Positions 1-5,356 of a stretch of 7,627 bases of DNA are shown in pieces (the stretch's first letter is position 1; every line of letters begins with the position of its first letter). This DNA comes from Lachnospiraceae bacterium. GTDB lineage: Bacteria > Bacillota > Clostridia > Lachnospirales > Lachnospiraceae. The translations under genes were made by a program, and so were the position numbers. The stretch lies in NCBI GenBank assembly GCA_003447895.1, contig DLYC01000145.1, positions 1 to 7,627 of the forward strand. Direction: 5' to 3'. Under the pieces are notes generated by a model. That model saw only the letters and a program-made list of their open reading frames with translations. It searched no databases and had not been told where the DNA came from.

Positions 1-2441
1 TCATAGCCGTCTCCGGCGGCCTTCATGAGGTCGGTCTCCTCGCGAAGCGGGATATCCCCTTTTCGGATGAGATTTTCCTTTCTCATAAACCAGGAGGCAG
101 TCACCACTTCGCGGGCCCCCCTCTCCAGGAGCGCCTGCCTGCAGACATCTGCCGTGATCTGCTCATGAATGACCAGGATCCTGCTCCCTCGCACCGGGAC
201 GGGAAGATCCATATCGAGAATCCTCTCTCTGACCGCGGGATTTCCGCAGGCAAAGGGAATTCCGAACTTTTTCTCCATATAAACGGCCGCCTCGTACCCG
301 GAGACCGTCACCACAAGGTTTCTCCGGATCCGCCCGAGGTTTCTGAACGCCTCAATGCCGTCCCGCGCGCTCCCGTAGAGTACAGGTTCTCCGCCGAAGC
401 TCTCCCGGACTGCGCGCCTTACTTCCTCGGGGTCCGCGAGCCCGCTCAGGTCCATGTACTGCGCGCCCAATATACCGACGGCCTCCCCGCTTCGGGCGCC
501 GCTGTCCGCCTCCTTCGCCGCGAATGTCTCAACGAGACGCAGATAGGCTTCCTGCGCGCCTTTGTCGTAGTATTCCATTCCGTCGCAGGAGATTCCAAAG
601 CTCGGAAGGCCTGTCTTTTTTCGCGCCATCCTCTCCAGGGCCCGGAAATCCGTTCCGATGACGGCGGGAACCGGCGTTCCCACGATCGCCGCGAATGCCG
701 GGGCCTTGTCCTCGCCTTTTTCACGCATAAAAGCCGCCGTGTCGGCCAGTTTCTCCAGAAGTTTCTCATCGCGGCCCAAAATGGCATCCATGTCCCGAAG
801 GCCCGCGCTGAAGACGGCGCTTCTTTCCCGGAACCACCTCGGTTCATCGAAGCCGCATATATTGCCGGTGCAGCCTCCGGCGTCACAGATCACGGTGATC
901 CCGCCCAGTTCATAGAGAACGGAGACGGCGCCCGACTGATCCGGCGCAAACGGCGTCAGAACGCTTCGGTAGCCCTTGGGAGGCATTCCCTTTTCAGTCG
1001 GTTCCGCCTGCGTCCTCGCTGCGGCGCAGTTTCTGTCATTGCCCGGACAGGGTGCCGCGGAGTTTTCGCCAAGCCTCACCTCCGGGCGGAAGAGATCCTT
1101 TCTTCCCGTGCTCACCGTTTCATACAGTGCGTCAAAAAATGCCCTGACGCCGGCAAATCCAAAGGGCTGTATGTCCTGCACCCACTCCAGGCAGAATGAA
1201 TTCCTGTGGTACCATCCGGCGTCACGTCCTACAGCGATCAAAGGCCCGGAGCTTCCCGCGTCTTCCCCGCCTTCTCGCTCTTTTGCCCATTCTTCGCTGT
1301 AATAGAGCATCGAGGGGGAGAGATTGGAGTATACCCTCGTCCCGGGGCTAAGCTCCGCCAGATGCCGAAGATACCGGAAGGAGTCCGAAGTTACGGTGCC
1401 GAAGATCTCTTTGACCTTAAATCCGTAACGGACGAGCGCCAGTGAGAGCTCAAACGGGTCAGCATTTACTGCCTCTCCGATGCTGAAGACCGCGCCGGGA
1501 AAGGCGTCCCGAAACCGCTTCATGCTCTCTTTCGCTTCTTCCCTGTAAGGCTCATAGGGAAACTTCACGCCGAGCGCCGCGCCGAGCGCGTCATACTGCG
1601 CCGCGATCCTGTCGATCTGGTACAGCCTCGTAAGCTCGATGGAGGGCATGCCAAGTCGCTTCTCCAGGTCCTCAGCCGCAAGCCTCGCCTCCTGATTCAG
1701 GACCAGGTTGAAGTTTGCCTCGGACATCTTCAGAAATTCATCGTAGGTCTCGCACGCCGCCGCTTCCCTGATCTTTCGGATCCCGACCCTGTGGAGGAGG
1801 TCCCTCAGTTCACACCCCTTGTCCAGCGGGGCAAAATAGCCCATGATATTGACGCTGTCCGCTTTTTTGGGCATGGGCGTAAGAAGGGAGTAGATCGACT
1901 GCCGCACATGGACCATGGGAGGCTTCCTCCCCTCCCTGGTGAGGGCATACATATAGCAGGGGCGCACCCTGATCGGATAGCCCTCTTGTTCCAGGCGCTC
2001 CTCCGCTTTGCGGCAGACCCTCTCCATGTCGGTCCCGAGCAGGGCATCCACGCAGGTAATGCAGATCATGATCACCGAGGGACTCTCCTTCAGGGCTCTC
2101 GCCATTTCCAGGACAGCCCCCGGGATCCTCTTTAAATGCCTTCCTGTCACCAGATCCGTCTCGTTCATGGTCAGATAGAAGAACCGGTTCTCATATCCCT
2201 TCATCGTGCTGACAGACGATGTATTTCTTCCGCAGCAGCCGGGCGAGACAATGAGCATGACGGACCCCGGAACGGACAGCCCCGCTCTCTTTACGCCAAA
2301 GCCCTCCGCTCCCGGCGAGTTGAATGCCAGCGTCGCCGGTGAACTGTAGATCAGGTGGGTGGACGAGATCAGTTCGGCAGGAATTTCTCCCCGCCCGCGC
2401 TCCCACAATTCTTTCACTGAGTAACTGACTGCCCTGTTCAT
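1..2441 (-). CDS. Fused nitrogenase component-1-like protein (D-like plus K-like domains), C-terminus beyond the left edge
   Basis: The frame starts at ATG 2441 and stays open for 813 codons to the window edge, so the stop lies outside. The start overlaps the stop of the NifH-like gene (ATGA), with GGAG five bases upstream, so translation is probably coupled. Domain A (about 20-450) has SPGCCGRN (67-73), TMNETDLVTG (91-100) and CITCVDALLGTD (127-138), matching the cluster-ligand segments of NifD. Domain B (about 490 onward) has CDAGGCTGNICGFDEPRW (519-536), TPVPAVIGTD (589-598) and GISCDGMEYYDKG (616-628), and resembles a NifK-like or other component-1 repeat. A Cys-bearing, low-similarity linker (about 455-490) joins them. 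The family takes electrons from a NifH-like ATPase to reduce a bound substrate at a metallocluster. The NifD cofactor ligands Cys275 and His442 appear to be Asn249 and Leu418 here, so nitrogen fixation is unlikely and the substrate is unknown. Perhaps 30-50 residues are missing at the end. Confidence 0.85.
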   Translation of the reverse strand, partial: MNRAVSYSVKELWERGRGEIPAELISSTHLIYSSPATLAFNSPGAEGFGVKRAGLSVPGSVMLIVSPGCCGRNTSSVSTMKGYENRFFYLTMNETDLVTGRHLKRIPGAVLEMARALKESPSVIMICITCVDALLGTDMERVCRKAEERLEQEGYPIRVRPCYMYALTREGRKPPMVHVRQSIYSLLTPMPKKADSVNIMGYFAPLDKGCELRDLLHRVGIRKIREAAACETYDEFLKMSEANFNLVLNQEARLAAEDLEKRLGMPSIELTRLYQIDRIAAQYDALGAALGVKFPYEPYREEAKESMKRFRDAFPGAVFSIGEAVNADPFELSLALVRYGFKVKEIFGTVTSDSFRYLRHLAELSPGTRVYSNLSPSMLYYSEEWAKEREGGEDAGSSGPLIAVGRDAGWYHRNSFCLEWVQDIQPFGFAGVRAFFDALYETVSTGRKDLFRPEVRLGENSAAPCPGNDRNCAAARTQAEPTEKGMPPKGYRSVLTPFAPDQSGAVSVLYELGGITVICDAGGCTGNICGFDEPRWFRERSAVFSAGLRDMDAILGRDEKLLEKLADTAAFMREKGEDKAPAFAAIVGTPVPAVIGTDFRALERMARKKTGLPSFGISCDGMEYYDKGAQEAYLRLVETFAAKEADSGARSGEAVGILGAQYMDLSGLADPEEVRRAVRESFGGEPVLYGSARDGIEAFRNLGRIRRNLVVTVSGYEAAVYMEKKFGIPFACGNPAVRERILDMDLPVPVRGSRILVIHEQITADVCRQALLERGAREVVTASWFMRKENLIRKGDIPLREETDLMKAAGDGY

Positions 2442-3220
2442 CAAAGCTCCGGCTCCTTCCCCTGTTCTTCCTCCTCCCGGAGGAGCTTTTCGGCAAGTGC
2501 AAGAAAACACCTGCTGACTTCCAGTTCCGGATCTCCCTCTATGACCGTCTTTCCCTGGTCTTCAAAGCGGATGATGTCGTCGCTCCTGGGAATCCTGGCG
2601 ACGATGGGAAGACCCTTCTGCGAAGCAAACTCCTCGACTTTGCGGCTCTCTCCCTCTACGTTTCTGCTGTTTAAGATGATGCCTTCCACCTTCGCGTAGC
2701 TTCTGTCTTCAAAGTTCTTCACCGCGGAGACGATGTTTCCGGCCGCGTAGAGGGCCATCTTCTCGCCGGATGTGACGATCAGGACTTTCCGGGCATAGCC
2801 CTCCCGGATCGGCGCAGCGAATCCGCCGCAGACCACGTCGCCCAGGACATCATACAGGACGACGTCCGGCTTATACGTTTCAAACAGGCGAAGATCTTCG
2901 AGCAGGCTGAATGTCGCGATGATCCCCCTCCCCGCGCAGCCGAGCCCGGGCGTCGGGCCGCCGGTCTCTATGCAGAGAATGCCGCCGTATCCCTCCGCGG
3001 CAATCTCCCCGATCGTCTCGGGCTCTTCATCCGTTTCCCTCAGATAGTCCATGACAGGGCGAAGCGCTTTTCCCCCCAGAAGGTTGATCGTGGAATCCGC
3101 CTTCGGATCACACCCGATCTGAATAACTCTTTTCCCCATATAGGCAAATGCTGCCGCCAGATTGGAAGTCATCGTGGACTTTCCTATTCCGCCTTTTCCG
3201 TAAATCGCGATCCTGATCAT
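2441..3220 (-). CDS. NifH-like nitrogenase-superfamily iron protein (ATP-dependent reductase)
   Basis: This 259-residue protein has the full NifH signature set. The Walker A loop GKGGIGKST is at 8-16, GCDPKADST at 36-44, and [14 protein letters not shown] at 87-100 with Cys95. [20 protein letters not shown] at 124-143 carries Cys131. In the family, these two cysteines from each of two subunits hold one [4Fe-4S] cluster at the dimer interface, and ATP hydrolysis drives electron transfer to the partner. Arg98 lies where NifH has the ADP-ribosylated arginine. The length is slightly below typical NifH (about 275-295), and the C-terminus is a short Glu-rich tail. The start is ATG 3220, with GAGG five bases upstream. 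The gene leads an operon with the fused component-1 protein, which is the likely electron acceptor. The sequence alone does not separate true NifH from group IV or later NifH-like proteins, but the partner argues for the latter, so no symbol is given. Confidence 0.93.
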   Translation of the reverse strand: MIRIAIYGKGGIGKSTMTSNLAAAFAYMGKRVIQIGCDPKADSTINLLGGKALRPVMDYLRETDEEPETIGEIAAEGYGGILCIETGGPTPGLGCAGRGIIATFSLLEDLRLFETYKPDVVLYDVLGDVVCGGFAAPIREGYARKVLIVTSGEKMALYAAGNIVSAVKNFEDRSYAKVEGIILNSRNVEGESRKVEEFASQKGLPIVARIPRSDDIIRFEDQGKTVIEGDPELEVSRCFLALAEKLLREEEEQGKEPEL

Positions 3221-3253
3221 ATTGTCCTCATTTGTAATCCTGCAGCCGGCTGT

Positions 3254-3306
3254 ATATTACCATTCGGCATCTATGTCCCAAATGCTTCGCATTCGGAGTG
3301 CCGAAT
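3254..3306 (-). promoter_or_regulatory. Probable promoter and nested-dyad operator of the nitrogenase-like operon
   Basis: On the minus strand, TTGGGA (3276-3281) and TAATAT (3254-3259) are 16 bases apart, giving a plausible sigma-A promoter. It would start transcription near 3247, about 27 bases before the NifH-like ATG. Two dyads cover it. The outer one is an 8-bp perfect repeat, ATTCGGCA with TGCCGAAT (3262-3269 and 3299-3306); one arm lies inside the promoter spacer. The inner one pairs 3277-3285 with 3289-3297 around a 3-base loop, with two wobble pairs, and overlaps the -35 box. The overlap fits a repressor site. The promoter is inferred by eye. Confidence 0.5.
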
Positions 3307-3310
3307 TCAT

Positions 3311-3347
3311 AAAAAAAAGCTCTTTCGCCGAAAGGGAAAGAGCTTTT
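3311..3347 (-). terminator. Rho-independent terminator of the lipoprotein gene
   Basis: A 12-bp perfect stem (3315-3326 with 3336-3347) with a 9-base loop is followed on the minus strand by eight T (3318 down to 3311, partly shared with the stem base). It lies about 134 bases after the lipoprotein stop and directly before the nitrogenase-like operon's promoter, so it separates the two units. On the plus strand it ends in only four T, so it is mainly a minus-strand terminator. Between the stop and this hairpin (3348-3480) I see no convincing gene. Confidence 0.85.
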
Positions 3348-3480
3348 CATGACGCAGTGTGATGGAGAATGCGCTGCCAAAATACAGACCGGTCGCGCCT
3401 TCTCTGTTATTTATTACGTCTGTCCGCTCTTTCAGGTCGGAAACGCCTCCCTGTCAGATGACAAAAATATTCTGAATCTA

Positions 3481-4416
3481 TTATTCCTCACAGTACACGA
3501 TGTAGTCAAGTCCGGTGTCTTTCATCCCGGCAAGCTCCATCATGTATTCTCCGTTTTCATACATGAAGTCGAAATCTTTCTGAAAAGTTCCCGACAGGCT
3601 TGCCTCTCCGAAGAGCTCCCGGATCTCTTCCTCAGTGCTGCCCCAGGTAAGTCCTCCGGGAAGCTCCACCTCGGGAAGCTTGACGTCCTCCCCTTTTCCG
3701 ACCTTCTCAATGTAGATGCCGGTCATGGGAAGATCCGTGAGCGCCGCGCTCTCGCCGGTATAATTGCCAAACTCCGCCGTCACCTTGACATCCGTATCCG
3801 GATAGGCCTCATTTTTCATGGAGGCTGTCACGACTTCCCCGGGGGAGAGCGTCTTTTCGGAGGGGTCCTCCACGTTCTCATAGGACAGGCTCCAGTTTCC
3901 GAGGTTCAGGTTTCCGAGTTCGATCGGAAACTCCAGTTCCTGACCGTCAAACTTCATTTTGCCGTCCATAAGCGCGAGGCCGCCGGGCTTCTTTTCTTCC
4001 TTCTCCTCTTTGTCCTTGTCTTCCTCTTCGGATTCACCGCCCTCTTCCTTCGGGCTTTCGTCGGACGGACGGGGCTTTTCGATCACCGCGCTGTCCTTCC
4101 CGGTCTCGTCGGAAGCATCCGCCGTTTCCTCTTCTGTCTTCTCAGCCTCCTCTTTGACTTCCTCCCTGGCTTCTTCTTTCACTTCTTCCTTAACTTCTTC
4201 TTTTTCCTCTTCCCCGGCTTCTTCCTTGATCTCCTCTTTCCCTTCCTCTGTGATCTGCTCAGGGTTCAGCGTCTGTGACGCCGCCTCCTGCGCCTGTTCA
4301 CTCTCCTTCGCGGCATCGTCCTTCTTCCCGCATCCGGCTGTGCCGACTGCGAGAATCAACGCGAGCAAAGCTGCGCTCATGCCTCTTGTGACCCATTCTG
4401 TTCTTTTTCTTTTCAC
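3481..4416 (-). CDS. Glu/Lys-rich secreted lipoprotein of unknown function
   Basis: I place the start at GTG 4416, because GGAGG (4422-4426) sits five bases upstream. The ATG at 4428 that would add four residues contains that same GGAGG just inside it and has no ribosome site of its own. The 311-residue product begins with KRKR, then a hydrophobic segment (about 14-26) and a lipobox-like TAGC with Cys29 as the likely lipidated residue, so it should be anchored outside the membrane. Residues about 57-100 are a Glu/Lys-rich stretch with repeated KEEV and KEEA units of period four, probably one long charged helix acting as a stalk. A second acidic linker ends near 146. The C-terminal part (about 148-311) looks globular, with WGSTEEEIRELFGEAS (about 258-273) and a final YIVYCEE. 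I do not recognise the domain. The gene stands between a structured leader and its own terminator, so it is probably transcribed alone. Confidence 0.88.
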   Translation of the reverse strand: MKRKRTEWVTRGMSAALLALILAVGTAGCGKKDDAAKESEQAQEAASQTLNPEQITEEGKEEIKEEAGEEEKEEVKEEVKEEAREEVKEEAEKTEEETADASDETGKDSAVIEKPRPSDESPKEEGGESEEEDKDKEEKEEKKPGGLALMDGKMKFDGQELEFPIELGNLNLGNWSLSYENVEDPSEKTLSPGEVVTASMKNEAYPDTDVKVTAEFGNYTGESAALTDLPMTGIYIEKVGKGEDVKLPEVELPGGLTWGSTEEEIRELFGEASLSGTFQKDFDFMYENGEYMMELAGMKDTGLDYIVYCEE

Positions 4417-4421
4417 TTTTT

Positions 4422-4426
4422 CCTCC
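4422..4426 (-). promoter_or_regulatory. Ribosome binding site that fixes the lipoprotein start
   Basis: GGAGG, followed by five A and then GTG at 4416-4414. The site overlaps the upstream ATG (4428-4426), which is therefore unlikely to be the start. Confidence 0.75.
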
Positions 4427-4428
4427 AT

Positions 4429-4565
4429 GTCGAAGCGCTATGCGCTGAGACACCCGAGGAGAAAGCCGCAAATGCGGTTTCTCCGATGGGATCCGCAAGG
4501 TTTGCGGCGCTTCGACGCAAACCTTGTGAGTGAATAATCGGCTCATCAGAGCGATTATTTCACTC
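4429..4565 (-). promoter_or_regulatory. Highly structured leader upstream of the lipoprotein gene (candidate cis-acting RNA or repeat element)
   Basis: In minus-strand order this stretch holds four hairpins. First, 4565-4552 pairs with 4540-4528 (13 bp with one bulged A). Second, 4526-4516 pairs with 4506-4496 (11 bp perfect, 9-base loop). Third, 4484-4474 pairs with 4469-4458 (11 bp, one bulged base, 4-base loop). Fourth, GCGC pairs with GCGC at 4445-4435. In addition, the loop of the second hairpin plus one closing base (GTCGAAGCGC, 4516-4507) is perfectly complementary to GCGCTTCGAC at 4438-4429, immediately before the ribosome site. That long-range pairing would form a pseudoknot and compete with the fourth hairpin. 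No hairpin is followed by a T tract, so control of translation is more likely than termination. I do not recognise a known riboswitch class. A dispersed palindromic repeat is the main alternative. Confidence 0.5.
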
Positions 4566-4576
4566 TTTCATCCTCC

Positions 4577-4607
4577 ATTGTACCGGCCTTTCGGTTTCCT
4601 GGCCGGT
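4577..4607 (-). promoter_or_regulatory. Possible promoter with overlapping ACCGGCC dyad
   Basis: TACAAT at 4577-4582 on the minus strand is a good -10 box, but I find no clear -35. A 7-bp perfect inverted repeat, ACCGGCC with GGCCGGT (4582-4588 and 4601-4607, 12-base loop), overlaps its upstream edge. It could be an operator or an RNA hairpin if transcription continues from the metallophosphoesterase gene. A start from this box would place the whole structured leader at the 5' end of the lipoprotein mRNA. The rest of the gap, 4608-4660, holds one imperfect GAGGTCC/GGGCCTC hairpin (about 4635-4655) without a T tract. Confidence 0.3.
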
Positions 4608-4660
4608 TTCTCCCTTTCTGCGGATATCACAGATGAGGCCCCGCAAGAGGACCTCGTATG

Positions 4661-5356
4661 TTATATCGGATTATACCTGAACATGCTGTATTTTGCACCA
4701 TTCCTGCAGATCGCGTCATAGAGAGCGCTCCCTGTGCGGCCAAACGCGGGATACTCCGTTTCCGGAATCTCAATTCTGTACTCCCCAAACGCGTTGAGGA
4801 TCGCCGTGCCGGACGGGTGCTTTCGCTCCCGTTCAAAGTTCCGGCTGTAATTTCTGTGGACATGTCCGTGCAGCATGTACAGCGGCTTCGCGCTTTCCAA
4901 AAGTTCATTGAAGCACTCAAAGCCCCTGTGCGGAAGATCGTCCATATCGCCGTATCCGGCCGCCGGCGCGTGCGTGACCAAAAGATCGATGCCGTTCGTA
5001 AAGGAAATCTTCGTCTTCAGTTTCTTTACTCTCTTTCGCATCTCCGATTCGGTGTACATGTCCGTGCTTTCCTTATACTTCATGGAGCCGCCCAGTCCCG
5101 CGATCCGAAGGCCTTTGTAATTGAATATTTTGTCCTCGATGCATACACATCCGTCAGGAGGGTTTCTGTCATATCCGGTATCATGGTTTCCTCTCACATA
5201 CACGAGCGGGCACCCCCCGAGCGTCACCAGAAACTGCAGGTAATCCGGATTGAGATCCCCGCACGAGATGATCAGGTCCAATCCTTTTAACTTACCCGGC
5301 GAATAGAAGTCCCACAGCGATTGGGATTCCTCATCTGCTATGACCAGAATTTTCAC
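4661..5356 (-). CDS. Calcineurin-like metallophosphoesterase
   Basis: This 231-residue cytosolic protein carries the metallophosphoesterase motifs in order: IADEE (6-10, metal Asp8), CGDLNPDYL (32-40, Asp34), RGNHD (55-59), VTHAPAAGYGD (127-137, His129) and LHGHVH (162-167, His163 and His165). The family holds two metal ions and cleaves phosphoesters; the substrate cannot be read from sequence. The first motif is D-x-E where most members have D-x-H, which I recall as usual for this clostridial subfamily. After the conserved end of the fold (about residue 195) there is a tail of about 35 residues with no motif I recognise. The start is GTG 5356, with GGGGGAG just upstream. It overlaps the end of the BMP-like gene by 26 bp in another frame, so the two are almost certainly one operon with coupled translation, and a shared pathway is likely. 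Confidence 0.92.
   Translation of the reverse strand: MKILVIADEESQSLWDFYSPGKLKGLDLIISCGDLNPDYLQFLVTLGGCPLVYVRGNHDTGYDRNPPDGCVCIEDKIFNYKGLRIAGLGGSMKYKESTDMYTESEMRKRVKKLKTKISFTNGIDLLVTHAPAAGYGDMDDLPHRGFECFNELLESAKPLYMLHGHVHRNYSRNFERERKHPSGTAILNAFGEYRIEIPETEYPAFGRTGSALYDAICRNGAKYSMFRYNPI

Noticed and set aside
165..1199. Long plus-strand open frame of 344 codons
   Set aside because: It lies opposite the component-1-like gene, has no family features, and its length follows from high GC and codon bias on the other strand. The minus frame has clear nitrogenase-superfamily motifs.
2191..2502. Minus-strand 103-codon frame overlapping the junction of the NifH-like and component-1-like genes
   Set aside because: It is in a different frame from both real genes and carries no motif; it is a shadow.
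1..3220. True molybdenum nitrogenase (nifHDK)
   Set aside because: The expected FeMo-cofactor ligands are not found, several P-cluster cysteines are absent, and D-like and K-like parts are fused. No nifE/N/B-type gene is visible in the window.
3349..4278. Plus-strand 309-codon frame rich in Phe and Leu that looks like membrane segments
   Set aside because: The Phe/Leu runs are simply the complement of the Glu/Lys codons of the lipoprotein gene. It begins inside the terminator region without a ribosome site.
3959..4537. Plus-strand Ser-rich frame of 192 codons
   Set aside because: It is another shadow of the Glu/Lys repeat; the serines come from the complement of GAA/GAG runs. No ribosome site is seen.
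4298..4546. Minus-strand 82-codon Arg-rich frame through the structured leader
   Set aside because: It has no ribosome site, runs out of frame into the lipoprotein gene and reads through all the stems. It could be a leader peptide only if translation were shown.
4496..4565. Transcription terminator of the phosphoesterase operon
   Set aside because: The stems are strong, but no T tract follows any of them on the minus strand.
4429..4607. CRISPR array
   Set aside because: The repeats are inverted pairs of different sequences, not direct repeats with regular spacers.
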